Source: Allorhizobium undicola ORS 992 = ATCC 700741
Lineage (GTDB): Bacteria; Pseudomonadota; Alphaproteobacteria; Rhizobiales; Rhizobiaceae
Assembly (NCBI RefSeq): GCF_000621665.1
Contig: NZ_KK211327.1
Location: forward strand, 62,846 to 126,845
Length of the DNA stretch: 64,000 nt
Direction of reading: 5' to 3'
The notes beneath the pieces were generated by a model that saw nothing but the letters and a program-made list of their open reading frames with translations, was not told the origin of the DNA and did not search any database. Shown here one piece after another: positions 55,589-64,000 of this stretch (positions within the stretch are counted from its first letter, which is position 1; the number at the start of each line of letters is the position of its first letter). A program made the translations under genes and the position numbers.

Positions 55589-55720
55589 AGCAGGGTGCGC
55601 GCAACCGGCGGGGAGGAGATCGCCGGCATTCAAGACGCACCAGGGGAAAACAAACTCAGTTCGTTCAACGGGCATCACGCCGGTTAAGGCATTTCGGGGT
55701 AGGCCACTTTAATTTTTTTC

Positions 55721-55810
55721 TGGCATTTTCGCAGGGAAAACCGGTTTCCGCTTTGCGTGAAAATGCTCTACGCCGTCCTTTGAGCGTTTGATAAACGCAC
55801 GGCGCCGTAA
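55721..55810. repeat. Composite dispersed repeat
   Basis: The Bru-RS-like core GGCATTTTCGCAGGGAAAAC followed by CGGTTTCC and AAAATGCTCTA is joined directly to the GCGTTTGATAAACGC hairpin module also found at 32329 and 39961. Two repeat families are therefore fused in this copy. Confidence 0.7.
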
Positions 55811-56031
55811 CAAAAAAGCGTATCCTGTGGCACTCACCGCCACCTGAGAAATCATTCAGGAATTGATAGAGTTATAATACATCTTTTAGGTGTAGTCCAT
55901 CCTGAATATTAATCGATGATTTTATGGGGCGAGCGTTCAGGTGAGGGCTTGCAGGCGTGCGATTTCACTCGCTGCCGAAGAGCGGGTGCTCCTCTCTTCA
56001 GGGTTGTATTTCTTCCGGCCTTTCCAGGCCG

Positions 56032-56652
56032 TCACCTTGTCTGTGTGGCGCGGTACTTCAGCAGGCGCATGATGCGATTGTTGAAGTTCAGCGCCTCGAC
56101 GCGATCGAAGCGGATCTGGTCGGCGGTGTGGGCATCGGTGATTTTGTCAGTGGTTTCAGCCACTTTTTCCTGAAGGGCTTCACAGGTTTTTTCCGGCCGC
56201 AGGGTCTTTAGCGCCGTCTCAAGCTGGCGTGCATATTGCTTTGCGATCTCGGCGTGCCGTTCCTCGTGGCGCTTGATGTCGGCTGCCAGCGTATCCCATA
56301 CAAGGCCAAGCCCGCGCTCCGCATGGGCGCGATTTTTCCATCGGGGCAGGATGACCTTGATATTCAACGTCACCTTGACGCCGCCCACGGCGCATCGATT
56401 GGACCCGTGAAGATAATCGATCGTGCCGCCAAAGCGGATGCGGGTGAGGCCGGGATGCCGCGAGCCGGTGGTGGAGATTTGCGGGCCGCGGCGGTCAAGC
56501 TCGTGGTCGAGGTCATCTGCCGTTCGCCCCTGAATGGCAAAATAGCTGTAGGATTTGCGGATGACGGTTTCGGCATTCGCCTGGCCGGTGCAAAGCGCCG
56601 CCAGCGCCATGGCAAGGCCGGACCACCTGAACAACACACGCATCGGCAACAT
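56032..56652 (-). CDS. Secreted DUF922-family protein with HExxH motif
   Basis: A 206-residue protein with a signal peptide (FRWSGLAMALAALCTGQANA). The mature part has SYFAIQGRTADDLDHELDRR, then RHEERHAEIAKQYARQLE. HEERH is a zincin-type HExxH motif, the reason this family is described as predicted Zn-dependent proteases. Cys pairs (RCAVGG, KTCEAL) may form a disulfide. The ATG at 56652 has AAAGGAAA upstream. Activity and substrate are unknown. Confidence 0.8.
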   Translation of the reverse strand: MLPMRVLFRWSGLAMALAALCTGQANAETVIRKSYSYFAIQGRTADDLDHELDRRGPQISTTGSRHPGLTRIRFGGTIDYLHGSNRCAVGGVKVTLNIKVILPRWKNRAHAERGLGLVWDTLAADIKRHEERHAEIAKQYARQLETALKTLRPEKTCEALQEKVAETTDKITDAHTADQIRFDRVEALNFNNRIMRLLKYRATQTR

Positions 56653-56875
56653 TGAATTTCCTTTAACTTTGATGCATACAGCCAGCGGCTTTTGAACGGT
56701 GATAAAATAAACAACAGCAGCGTTTCAGGTTTTCTCAGGATGCCGAAAAACGCTATCGCTTGAAAACGGCTGAATAATCCGGCGCTGAAACCCGCTTTCG
56801 TTTCAGGAGTTATCCAGTCGCCGGAACAGTTTCAATACAGAAGCCGGGCTTTTCTGCGGCTTTGCGGGGTTTAAG

Positions 56876-57745
56876 GTGAAGGCTGGCGTGCGCGAGTGGC
56901 AATTGGCCCGTGGCAAAACCATTGCACTGGGCGGCAGGGCGCGCATCATGGCTATCGTCAATGTCACGCCCGATTCCTTTTCCGACGGCGGTCTGCACGA
57001 CACGCTGGAGGGTGCTTTTCAGCACTGTCTTGCCTGTCTGGCTGAGGGTGCCGATATTCTCGATATTGGCGGTGAATCCACCCGTCCGGGAGCGGCCCCC
57101 GTCTCGTCCTGCGAGGAGCAGGATCGGGTTCTACCCTTGATTTCCAGGCTGTCGCGGGAAACCGATGCGCTGATTTCCATCGATACCTATCGCGCGGAAA
57201 CGGCAAGGGCCGCCCTTGCCGCCGGAGCGCATATCGTCAACGATGTGCATGGATTGCAGCGTGAGCCGGAGATTGCCGGTGTTGCGGCGGCCGCCGGGGC
57301 TGGACTTTGCATCATGCATACCGGCAGGGATCGCGAGCGGCTGGATGACGTGATTGACGATCAGGTCGCGTTTTTCGAGACCTCTCTGGCTATCGCCCGC
57401 AAGGCCGGTGTTGCATCTGAAACAATATTGCTCGATCCCGGTTTTGGTTTTGCCAAGGAAAACGCGGCCATCAACCTGGAACTCATGGCCCGCCTCGGCG
57501 AACTCGAGCGCTTCGGCCTGCCGCTTTTGATCGGGACGTCGCGCAAGCGCTTTCTGGGTGATGTCACCGGCAGGCCAGCGGCCGAGCGTGATGCCGCCAC
57601 GGCGGCAACATCTGTCTATGCAAGATTAAAGGGTGCAAGCGTGTTTCGCGTCCATAATGTCGCGATCAATCGCGATGCGCTGGCGGTGGCCGATGCTATG
57701 CTTGCCATGGAAAATGACCTGCTGAAAGGACGCCGTGATGGCTGA
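56876..57745 (+). CDS. folP: Dihydropteroate synthase
   Basis: Joins p-aminobenzoate to hydroxymethyl-dihydropterin pyrophosphate in folate synthesis; target of sulfonamides. A 289-residue barrel with MAIVNVTPDSFSDGG, DILDIGGESTRPGA, HIVNDVHGL, DPGFGFAKE and GTSRKRFLGD loops. It starts with GTG at 56876; the Shine-Dalgarno match is weak. It overlaps folB by eight bases, and folB overlaps folK, making a folP-folB-folK operon. Confidence 0.95.
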   Translation: MKAGVREWQLARGKTIALGGRARIMAIVNVTPDSFSDGGLHDTLEGAFQHCLACLAEGADILDIGGESTRPGAAPVSSCEEQDRVLPLISRLSRETDALISIDTYRAETARAALAAGAHIVNDVHGLQREPEIAGVAAAAGAGLCIMHTGRDRERLDDVIDDQVAFFETSLAIARKAGVASETILLDPGFGFAKENAAINLELMARLGELERFGLPLLIGTSRKRFLGDVTGRPAAERDAATAATSVYARLKGASVFRVHNVAINRDALAVADAMLAMENDLLKGRRDG

Positions 57746-58106
57746 GACCTACCGGATCACTCTGAAGAATTGCGGGTTTTTTGCCCGCCACGGCGTGCAC
57801 GATCAGGAGGAGTTTCTGGGGCAGCGCTTTTTTGTGGATGCCGAGCTGGAAGTGCGATTTTCGGATGCGCTGGAAACCGATCAACTCGCCGGTACGGTTG
57901 ATTACGGCAAGGTTTTCGAGGTTATCGAGGAAATCGTGACAGGCAAGCGGCGCTATCTCATCGAGGCTCTGGCGCTCGATATTGCCAAATCGCTCTGTCA
58001 TCGGTTTGCGCCCGTCATGCGCGCCAAGATCACCGTACGCAAGCCGAGCGCGCCAATTCAGGGCCTGCTGGACTATGTCGAGGTCTGCGTCGATCATGTG
58101 CGATAA
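57738..58106 (+). CDS. folB: Dihydroneopterin aldolase
   Basis: Cleaves dihydroneopterin to hydroxymethyl-dihydropterin and glycolaldehyde. A 122-residue T-fold protein with FFARHGVHDQEEFLGQRF, the catalytic Glu in this segment, TVDYGKVFEVI, and KPSAPIQGLLDYV with the Lys. The ATG at 57738 follows AAGGA. It overlaps folP upstream and folK downstream, so the three are translated together. Confidence 0.94.
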   Translation: MAETYRITLKNCGFFARHGVHDQEEFLGQRFFVDAELEVRFSDALETDQLAGTVDYGKVFEVIEEIVTGKRRYLIEALALDIAKSLCHRFAPVMRAKITVRKPSAPIQGLLDYVEVCVDHVR

Positions 58107-58632
58107 GCCTCTGCCGGTTGTGGCAGCTCTTGGGCTGGGCGGCAATCTGGGTGATCCCGCTCATGCGATGGCCACCGCGCTGCAAGTGCTGAACAGGCGA
58201 GAGGATTGCTCGGTCATTGCCGTCTCACCGCTTTACCGGACCCCGCCATGGGGCAAGACCGATCAGAATGACTTTCTAAATGCCTGCGCATTGGTGAACA
58301 CGACGCTTGACGCAACCGCGCTGCTTGCGGCCTGTCTCCAGCTTGAGCGCTGCATGAAGCGGGAGCGGCTGGAACGCTGGGGGCCACGAACGCTGGACAT
58401 CGACATTCTTCTCTATGGCGATGAAAGGATCGAGACCGAGGAGTTGCACATTCCCCATCCGCGAATGTTGGAAAGAGCGTTCGTGCTGAAGCCGCTGGCC
58501 GACATTGCCGGTGACTGGCAGGTTGAGGGGCGCAGCGTACATCGCTGGCTTGCGCAATGTGACAGTGCCGATATTCGCCTTTCAAGCGAGAATAGCGAGC
58601 AGTCATGGTGGCAGATGCCAGCTCCGCTCTAA
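58096..58632 (+). CDS. folK: 2-amino-4-hydroxy-6-hydroxymethyldihydropteridine pyrophosphokinase
   Basis: Activates hydroxymethyl-dihydropterin with ATP before FolP. A 178-residue protein with LGLGGNLGDP, SPLYRTPPWG, NDFLNACALV, the catalytic loop and acidic pair in RWGPRTLDIDILLYG, and HIPHPRMLERAFVL. The ATG at 58096 overlaps folB by 11 bases. It closes the folate operon; a palindromic repeat overlaps its stop. Confidence 0.94.
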   Translation: MCDKPLPVVAALGLGGNLGDPAHAMATALQVLNRREDCSVIAVSPLYRTPPWGKTDQNDFLNACALVNTTLDATALLAACLQLERCMKRERLERWGPRTLDIDILLYGDERIETEELHIPHPRMLERAFVLKPLADIAGDWQVEGRSVHRWLAQCDSADIRLSSENSEQSWWQMPAPL

Positions 58633-58695
58633 CTCTCTGTTTTTACGCATTTCCTGACGGAAAACCGGTTTCCACTTTTCCTGAAAATGCTCTAG
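58626..58695. repeat. Dispersed palindromic repeat, Bru-RS-like (copy 2)
   Basis: Starts CTCTAACT inside the folK stop region and ends AAAATGCTCTAG, with the core GACGGAAAACCGGTTTCC. It matches copy 1 at 14200-14269 over about 70 bases in the same orientation. Confidence 0.75.
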
Positions 58696-58740
58696 GCACG
58701 ACTTGAAAAAGAGAACCCGGCGCGGAGGCCGGATTTCTAC

Positions 58741-59289
58741 TTATTCCTTGATGGAGCTGACGGTTGTGGGATCCACCTGCCGGTTAAGCCTGAGGCCGAT
58801 AACCGGGATCATCCGTTCTTCCACCTTCACGGAGATGGTGATGTTGATGGCCTTGTCGCCCTCTACATTTGCCACCATGGCGCCATTCAACTTCTGGCGG
58901 TTGATGCCCATAACAGCCTTGGAGCCGGTGATCTGGCCGGAGACAATATCAAGCCCCTTGCCGTCGGCGCCATCAAGAAACTGGCCGGTATAGCTGCCAC
59001 CCTTGTAGGAAATTTCAGCATTCATGGGCTGGGAGAAAACGCCCACACGGCAGGTTCCGCCGAGCTTGATGCCCGCATCGGCGCCCTCTTTGGGTTCGCC
59101 GATCAGATTGCAACTGAACTTCGTTCCCTTGTATTTTCCGGCCACGATTTCACCGGGACCGCTCCAGGTGCCGGCGATGGACTGGAAGAATTCCCGATCC
59201 TTCTCTGCTGCCCATGCGGCAGGAGCGGAGAGGCAGGTTGAGCAGGCGATGGCAAGACTGCCAAGAAGCGAAAAAAGACGGGACTGCAT
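58741..59289 (-). CDS. Predicted periplasmic protein of unknown function
   Basis: A 182-residue protein with a clear signal peptide (QSRLFSLLGSLAIACSTCLS, then APAAWA). The mature part shows FFQSIAGTWSGPGEIVAGKY, CNLIGEPKEG, GTCRVGVFSQPM and IVSGQITGSKAVMGINRQ, suggesting a beta-rich, lipocalin-like fold. The ATG at 59289 has AAGGAAAG upstream; 59322 is an alternative without a good site. Function unknown. Confidence 0.7.
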   Translation of the reverse strand: MQSRLFSLLGSLAIACSTCLSAPAAWAAEKDREFFQSIAGTWSGPGEIVAGKYKGTKFSCNLIGEPKEGADAGIKLGGTCRVGVFSQPMNAEISYKGGSYTGQFLDGADGKGLDIVSGQITGSKAVMGINRQKLNGAMVANVEGDKAINITISVKVEERMIPVIGLRLNRQVDPTTVSSIKE

Positions 59290-59430
59290 CGGCTTTCCTT
59301 GGCGCGATCGACAATAAATCATGGCCGAACTTTACGCTCAGGATGGTTAATATTTCCTTTCGGTTGCGGTTTCAGGTCTGTGCCTCCGTATCGGGCTTTT
59401 GTTTCCAAAATCAGACCAAGGTGTTGAAAA

Positions 59431-60510
59431 TCAATAATTATTATCTTTTGAAGCAGGGCTAATCTCGCCCGTGAAATCACTAATGCCGGGGCGTTTAAGG
59501 GCATGGAAGGCGAGGGGGCGGCATAAATCCATGGCGGCAATGCCGATTCTCGCGGTCATGAGGCCGTTGATTACGCCTTCACCGAGTCGGGCCGAGAGCC
59601 GGGAGGCCAGCCCGTGGCCAAGCACCTGCTGCGCCAGTCCGTCGCCAATGGCGATCGAGCCCGTTACGGCAAGGTGGGCAAAGACATCACGCAAAAGCCG
59701 GATCATGCCGACAGAACCGGGTCTGCCGCCGTAAAGCTCCGCCATGGCGCGGACCAGCCGCACGACTTCGAAAAGCACATAGGCGAGATCGACCAGCGCC
59801 CGCGGACTGACCGCCGTCACGACGGACACCCGCTTTGAGGCATTGACGATAAGGCCGCGCGCCTTGGCATCCAGCGGTCCCAGCAGTTCCCGTTCCGCAA
59901 GGTCCAGAAGATGTGGGGCGTCGATGACGTCGGATTCCGCCTGTTTCAGTGTCTCACGCCCGCGCGCGGTTTCCGGGCGGTGGGCCGTGAGGGAGAGGAG
60001 TTCGGAAATCACCTGCCGGGCTTGCGGGGCCGTGCCCTGAACGATCAGGCCTGAAGCTTTTTCCTTTAAGGCCTGCACCGCATTGAGGCGGTAAATGCCC
60101 GCAATTTCGCGGCCGACGACGGCGGCAAGCGCCACAAGGCCAATGATGACGATGCCGATAGCCGTATAGCCCAGCCAATCGGCGCGGCTGAATAGATCGC
60201 GGATGAGATCGTCGATCCACAGGCCGATCGCCAGCGAAAGCAGGGCGCCAAATGCTGTGGCGGCAAGCTTTCCAAACGAAAAGCGCGGCTTTTTGCGCGG
60301 CGGCAGCGCAAGTGCGGCTTCCCGATCCGCATCTGCCTCGGCCATGAACGGGTCCTGGCTTTCCGGCGTCAGCTCAATCGCCCCATCGAAACTGCGGGGT
60401 GGCCTGCGCGCTTCTGGCCCGCGCGGGTTTGGTTGCGGGTTCGCATCGGCTTCGAGCGAGAAGGCGGCGGGGCGGCGCAAGGGGCGGTCTTCCAGCGGCG
60501 TCTTGGTCAT
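59431..60510 (-). CDS. YcjF-family membrane protein (DUF697/TIGR01620)
   Basis: A 359-residue inner-membrane protein. After a hydrophilic 75-residue N terminus come two membrane segments (LAATAFGALLSLAIGLWIDD, LGYTAIGIVIIGLVALAAVV) and a C-terminal domain with RALVDLAYVLFEVVRLVRAM and a Gly-rich hydrophobic part. It is the usual partner of YcjX GTPase-like proteins, and its start overlaps the ycjX stop by four bases. The molecular role is unsettled; stress or envelope functions have been proposed. Confidence 0.88.
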   Translation of the reverse strand: MTKTPLEDRPLRRPAAFSLEADANPQPNPRGPEARRPPRSFDGAIELTPESQDPFMAEADADREAALALPPRKKPRFSFGKLAATAFGALLSLAIGLWIDDLIRDLFSRADWLGYTAIGIVIIGLVALAAVVGREIAGIYRLNAVQALKEKASGLIVQGTAPQARQVISELLSLTAHRPETARGRETLKQAESDVIDAPHLLDLAERELLGPLDAKARGLIVNASKRVSVVTAVSPRALVDLAYVLFEVVRLVRAMAELYGGRPGSVGMIRLLRDVFAHLAVTGSIAIGDGLAQQVLGHGLASRLSARLGEGVINGLMTARIGIAAMDLCRPLAFHALKRPGISDFTGEISPASKDNNY

Positions 60511-61985
60511 GCAAGGCGGTCTCCGAGCAGAAATTGCAGGGCGCGGTCCAGTCTTATATGCGGAATGGAAAGCCTCATGCCTTGGGCGGTTTCCTCCAGA
60601 GCCGGGGGACGGAAGCGGATGATGTTGAGATCGGGGAGGTCCTTCGGATCGTAGGTGCTCGCCTTCGGGTCGGCAAAAAGAATGCCCGCATCCTCAGGCA
60701 GGTCTCCGGGAAAGATTGCCGTCTTGCGGTTTCCGTCGAAATGTTCTCCGCCAATGGTTTCACCCGCCATCGGGGTTCCGGCAACAACGGGCAGAACCTG
60801 CCCGTCCTGACGGATATTGGCCTCTCGCGTGGCCCGCACCGAGGCCAGGGCAAGCACCTCTATGCCTGCCCCCGCCATGCCCATGCGCGTAACGGCGCCA
60901 TCCACCAGCCGGCGGGTGATAGCCTGCAAGGCGGCATGGCTTTCATGATGCAGATGGTCGGCCTTGGTGGCAGCCACCAGCACCTTGTCGATACGCCGTC
61001 CGACCAGCGATTGCAGCAGGCTGCTGGCGCCAGGACGAAAGCAGGCCAGCACCTCACCCAGCGCTGTTTCCAGATCGCGCACTGCTTCAGGGCCGCGATT
61101 GATAGCCTGAAGAGCGTCTATCAACACGATCTGGCGGTCGAGACGGGCAAAATGCTCGCGGAAAAACGGCTTTACCACAACGGATTTATAGGCCTCGAAC
61201 CGTCGCTCCATCATCGCCTGCAAAGAGCCGCGTACCGCCCTGGCGTTTGGAGCAAGCGGCAAGGGCGCGAAGGTCAGCGCAGGAGACCCTTCAAGATCGC
61301 CGGGCATGAGAAAGCGTCCGGGCGGAAGGGTGGAAAGCGAGCGTTCGTCCGCCTTGCAGGCTTTCAGGTAATCGGCAAAAGCCGATGAGAGCTGGCGCAC
61401 CTCCGCTTCATCGGCTGGGGCATCGGGATCCAGTCTTGCCGCAAGCGCCAGCCATTGCTGCGAAAGGGCGGTGCGAATGCCGGTGCGGGCAAGCTCAATG
61501 GTCTTTGCCGAGAAGGTGGCATAGTCCTGTCCCAGCAGTGGCAGATCCAGCAGCCACTCACCGGGATAATCAACAATATCGATGGCGAGCTTGCCGCGCG
61601 AAAACATCCTGCCCCAGCCGCTGGCGCTTCTATACTCTATCACCAACCGCAATTCGGAGATGGCGCGCGTGGAATCGGGCCAGAGACGATCGCGCACCAG
61701 TGCGTGGATATGATCTTCATACTGAAAGCGCGGCACGGCATCATCGGGCTGGGCTTCCAGTGTTACCCTGGAAACGCGGCCTGACTGCATGGGCTCAAAC
61801 AGCGGCAAGCGTCCGCCATTCAGCAGATTGTGAACGAGCGAGGAGATGAACACCGTTTTTCCTGCCCGCGAAAGCCCCGTGACACCAAGCCGAATGGCGG
61901 GGTGCAGGAGATTGCTGGCGCGGTCTGAAAGATTGTCCAGCGCAATTCGCGTTTCATCGGCAAAGCTGGTGAGAGATGGCGTCAA
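60507..61985 (-). CDS. YcjX-family P-loop protein
   Basis: A 492-residue GTPase-like protein with a Walker A motif GLSRAGKT (residues 37-44) in RLGVTGLSRAGKTVFISSLV and a Walker B-like IDIVDYPGEW. The KVLVAATKADHLHHE segment supplies the NKxD-like TKAD. The start must be TTG at 61985: an in-frame stop lies just upstream, and the first ATG lies after the P-loop. It is cotranscribed with the ycjF-like gene through a four-base overlap. Confidence 0.9.
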   Translation of the reverse strand: MTPSLTSFADETRIALDNLSDRASNLLHPAIRLGVTGLSRAGKTVFISSLVHNLLNGGRLPLFEPMQSGRVSRVTLEAQPDDAVPRFQYEDHIHALVRDRLWPDSTRAISELRLVIEYRSASGWGRMFSRGKLAIDIVDYPGEWLLDLPLLGQDYATFSAKTIELARTGIRTALSQQWLALAARLDPDAPADEAEVRQLSSAFADYLKACKADERSLSTLPPGRFLMPGDLEGSPALTFAPLPLAPNARAVRGSLQAMMERRFEAYKSVVVKPFFREHFARLDRQIVLIDALQAINRGPEAVRDLETALGEVLACFRPGASSLLQSLVGRRIDKVLVAATKADHLHHESHAALQAITRRLVDGAVTRMGMAGAGIEVLALASVRATREANIRQDGQVLPVVAGTPMAGETIGGEHFDGNRKTAIFPGDLPEDAGILFADPKASTYDPKDLPDLNIIRFRPPALEETAQGMRLSIPHIRLDRALQFLLGDRLA

Positions 61986-62078
61986 GGGTCAACCGGTCCT
62001 GTCTTCAAACATGCGGCGGGGCTGCCAAAGCGTTTTGCTTTATATAAGCAGCCCGCAACGCGATTGAAGACGGGCCGT

Positions 62079-62579
62079 TCAGGCTTGCAGAAAATCGACG
62101 AGCGTCCAGCCGGTGGCTGCGCCTGTTGCATCCAGTACGGCCAGCCCGGCAGGCGGATAGCCCTGGGGAATGCTGCGCGCCAGCGCCTCTTCCCCCGCCA
62201 GCAGATGCAGCAATTCTTCCATGGCCGGATTATGGCCGATCATCATCACGGATTGGGCTGGCGCCGACGCCTTTAGAAGTTCGACATAGGTATCGAGCGG
62301 CGCGTTGTAGAGCGCATCGATATAATTGAATTCAATGTCCATTCCGCTCAGGTTGCGCGCCACGGCATCTGCCGTCTCCCGGCATCGACGCGCAGTGGAG
62401 GATAGCACGCGCTGCGGGCGGTAATCGCGCTCGAAAGCGCGTTCTGCCACGAACTCGGCCTCGGCATAGCCCTGCTCACTCAGGGCGCGATCAAAGTCCC
62501 GTTCGCCGGGGCCGGGCCAGTTGGCAGATGCGTGGCGCAGAAGATAGATGCGGGACGGAGGAGGCAGGATGAAAGACAT
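62079..62579 (-). CDS. SixA-type histidine phosphatase
   Basis: A 166-residue histidine phosphatase with the RHG variant IYLLRHASANWP supplying the catalytic His, STARRCRETADAV, and the second His in MMIGHNPAMEELLHLLAG. The small single-domain form resembles SixA, which removes phosphate from Hpt domains. The ATG at 62579 is chosen by alignment to the family; the frame runs to 62975 but that part is not conserved-looking. An Hpt protein is encoded 8 kb away, but no direct link is shown. Confidence 0.88.
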   Translation of the reverse strand: MSFILPPPSRIYLLRHASANWPGPGERDFDRALSEQGYAEAEFVAERAFERDYRPQRVLSSTARRCRETADAVARNLSGMDIEFNYIDALYNAPLDTYVELLKASAPAQSVMMIGHNPAMEELLHLLAGEEALARSIPQGYPPAGLAVLDATGAATGWTLVDFLQA

Positions 62580-63153
62580 GAATGCGGCCCGGTGAAAGAT
62601 TGTCTTCAGGGGTTTACCGCAGAAAGACGCGAAGGCAAATGCACAAGATTGGAACTCTAGGCTTTGCCAGCGGTCCAAGCTTTTGTTTTGCCGCATTTCC
62701 AGTTGGAAAGCCGTGACTACACTTTTCTCGGGACAATGCCCAAGGTCAAGCGAAGATGCGTGCTCGCCAAGGTTGGCCGTGCTGGCCAAAAAACAAGCTA
62801 TTACGGAAAGGTCCGGCACTTTCGTCGGGTATGTTTTGCGATTTCTACCCTTCATTGGCCCCCTGCAGACCCGGCCCTCTTCAGTCATGTCGCAAACAGA
62901 AGCTCCAAAAATGTCGCGAAAAGAACTGCTTAATGGTAAGAGAACACGCATTGCGGGAGATTCAAGCCGGAACACTTAACCGCATTTCATGAGCCGACTA
63001 TTGAAATTTTTACGTCAAAATCGATGAAAAAATAGTCGTTTAGCTGATTTTTGTAACAAATTTAAAAATGGGTTTTCCACTTTCTTGAGGCTTGTATGGA
63101 GCCTTTCGAAAGGATATACAGCCGCAAATGAGATGTTCTTCAGGAGAATCGCG
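62580..63153. other. Leader region of dksA
   Basis: 574 bases between the phosphatase and dksA. The left part has the GCATTTCCAGTTGGAAAGCC repeat core at 62692. The right part (62990-63070) is AT-rich and likely holds the dksA promoter, leaving a leader that could exceed 70 bases. No gene is called. Confidence 0.5.
62683..62745. repeat. Degenerate Bru-RS-like repeat
   Basis: TTTTGCCGCATTTCCAGTTG followed by GAAAGCCGTGACTACACTTT and TCTCGGGAC is a diverged copy of the dispersed palindrome family. Confidence 0.45.
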
Positions 63154-63573
63154 TTGAGTGAGAAGATCAATCTTAGCAATTATGTCCTCTCGGAAGACGA
63201 AGAGTTCATGAATGCAAACCAGCGTGCCTATTTTCGTGCCAAGCTGATTGCCTGGAAAAACGACATTCTGCGGGAAGCGCGCGAAACGCTCGGCCATCTT
63301 GCGGAAGAAAGCGCCAACCATCCCGACCTTGCCGACAGGGCATCCTCGGAAACGGATCGCGCCATTGAACTGCGCGCACGTGACCGGCAGCGCAAGCTGA
63401 TTTCCAAGATCGACGCCGCCCTGCAACGGATCGACGATGGCACCTACGGCTATTGCGAGGAAACTGGCGAACCGATTGGTTTGAAGCGGCTTGACGCCCG
63501 CCCGATTGCCACGCTTTCCATCGAAGCGCAGGAGCGTCACGAGCGACGCGAAAAGGTTTACCGCGACGAGTGA
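63154..63573 (+). CDS. dksA: DksA-family RNA polymerase-binding regulator, Cys-poor zinc finger
   Basis: A 139-residue DksA that enters the RNA polymerase secondary channel and, with ppGpp, tunes rRNA and stress promoters. The coiled-coil tip keeps DxxDxA (Asp58, Asp61, Ala63 in HPDLADRAS). The globular part reads YGYCEETGEPIGL...TLSIEAQ: Cys101 is kept, but Thr104, Ser122 and Ala125 replace the other three zinc ligands. TTG at 63154 is the best start, with AGGAG seven bases upstream giving MSEKINLSNYVLSEDEEFMN; the frame is open to 63085. Confidence 0.93.
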   Translation: MSEKINLSNYVLSEDEEFMNANQRAYFRAKLIAWKNDILREARETLGHLAEESANHPDLADRASSETDRAIELRARDRQRKLISKIDAALQRIDDGTYGYCEETGEPIGLKRLDARPIATLSIEAQERHERREKVYRDE

Positions 63574-63694
63574 TGGCCGGAGGCGGTCAGACAACCCCGT
63601 GAGGCTTTGATTTTCGTTGTTTAACCCAAGCTACGGTCTTGCGTGTGGTTTACCCCCCTCTGTCCTGCCAGACATCTCCCCCTCAAGGGCAGGG

Positions 63695-64000
63695 CTATTG
63701 CATATGAGCGATCATTGAGATGAGGAACTGATCGTCCCATCCCGCTTTTTTGATTTTTCGTCGGATGGATGCTTTGTCTGGGTGCTGGCGGATGATGTTG
63801 AGTGCGAGTTTTCGCAAGATAGAGAGGTTTTGCGGGCCGTTGTCTTTGCGATTACGGGCCGCATCTTCACAGAAGGCTACGTCGAGTACCCAGTGTAACT
63901 GGTTTTCGATCGTCCAGTGCGCCCTGACTACCCGCAGGAAAGCCTCGGCACTGATTTCCCTGGAGAGCAGGAAATGTCTGAGATGGTGGGTCTTGCGCCC
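63695..64000 (-). CDS. ISAs1-family transposase, C-terminal part, cut by window edge
   Basis: 101 residues ending at a stop at 63695. HWTIENQLHWVLDVAFCEDA, ARNRKDNGPQNLSILRKLAL and IRRKIKKAGWDDQFL are the conserved C-terminal blocks of ISAs1-family (DDE) transposases; the Glu in the HWxIEN block is the last catalytic residue. The frame is intact here; the rest lies right of the window, so whether the element is complete cannot be told. Confidence 0.9.
   Translation of the reverse strand, partial: GRKTHHLRHFLLSREISAEAFLRVVRAHWTIENQLHWVLDVAFCEDAARNRKDNGPQNLSILRKLALNIIRQHPDKASIRRKIKKAGWDDQFLISMIAHMQ

Larger units (their letters stand above)
55459..56031. other. Gene-poor region after the ferredoxin gene
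   Basis: 573 bases. It holds a strong hairpin (55557-55588), the composite repeat at 55721-55810, and an AT-rich part at 55860-55925. Short frames here lack ribosome sites and recognisable features, so no gene is called. Confidence 0.55.

Noticed and set aside
56785..56806. CTGAAAC...GTTTCAG inverted repeat upstream of folP, considered as another operator for the LacI regulator
   Set aside because: The spacing between half sites (8 bases) differs from the two operators at 30681 and 30955, so the resemblance is only in the half site.

Overview
The window reads as chromosomal DNA of a Brucella-type alphaproteobacterium (Brucella, including former Ochrobactrum). The evidence is a complete gene set for the very-long-chain fatty acid of rhizobial/Brucella lipid A, an FnrN-type regulator with anaerobox sites, a growth-pole-ring-like giant coiled-coil protein, a Cys-poor DksA, and dispersed palindromes resembling the Bru-RS repeats of Brucella. 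Gene density is high and most genes are core. Mobile DNA is limited to an IS5-type remnant (about 20.5 kb) and an ISAs1-type transposase at the right edge. Family names come from reading motifs; no database search was run.

Layout. 0-5.7 kb: bolA (partial), purL, a J-domain protein, a small HTH protein, lipB, tRNA-Leu(GAG) with promoter and terminator, and a BON-domain protein. 5.7-8.5 kb: fnrN with a translationally coupled, catalytically degenerate peptide deformylase-like gene, divergent from hemN across one FNR box. 8.6-14.1 kb: the acpXL-fabZXL-fabF2XL-fabF1XL-adh2XL-lpxXL cluster that makes and attaches the long acyl chain of lipid A. 14.2-20.3 kb: a conserved unknown, nadE, a beta-propeller protein and a membrane GGDEF/EAL protein. 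20.4-26.8 kb: IS remnant, an M19 dipeptidase, then ccoGHIS (assembly and copper supply of cbb3 oxidase) behind a second FNR box. 27-29.4 kb: gnd and a secreted unknown.

29.5-41.1 kb is the most accessory-looking part: a LacI-family repressor with two matching operators, a complete sugar ABC importer, a GH2 beta-mannosidase-like enzyme, a TIM-barrel isomerase/epimerase, a Gfo/Idh/MocA dehydrogenase and an aldo/keto reductase. Together they look like uptake, redox rearrangement and hydrolysis of a beta-hexoside. Two near-identical three-hairpin repeats lie inside this unit.

41.2-64 kb is mostly core: pyrG, secG, tpiA, a secreted alpha/beta hydrolase, parE, the 2077-residue growth-pole protein, an Hpt protein, a [2Fe-2S] ferredoxin, a DUF922 protein, folP-folB-folK, a secreted unknown, the ycjX-ycjF pair, a SixA-type phosphatase and dksA, ending in the transposase.

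No CRISPR array, prophage, toxin-antitoxin pair or clear antiphage locus was seen. The observations most worth following are the ketosynthase pair in which one partner has lost its active-site residues, the dead deformylase tied to FnrN, the operator-controlled hexoside island, and the repeat architecture of the pole protein.
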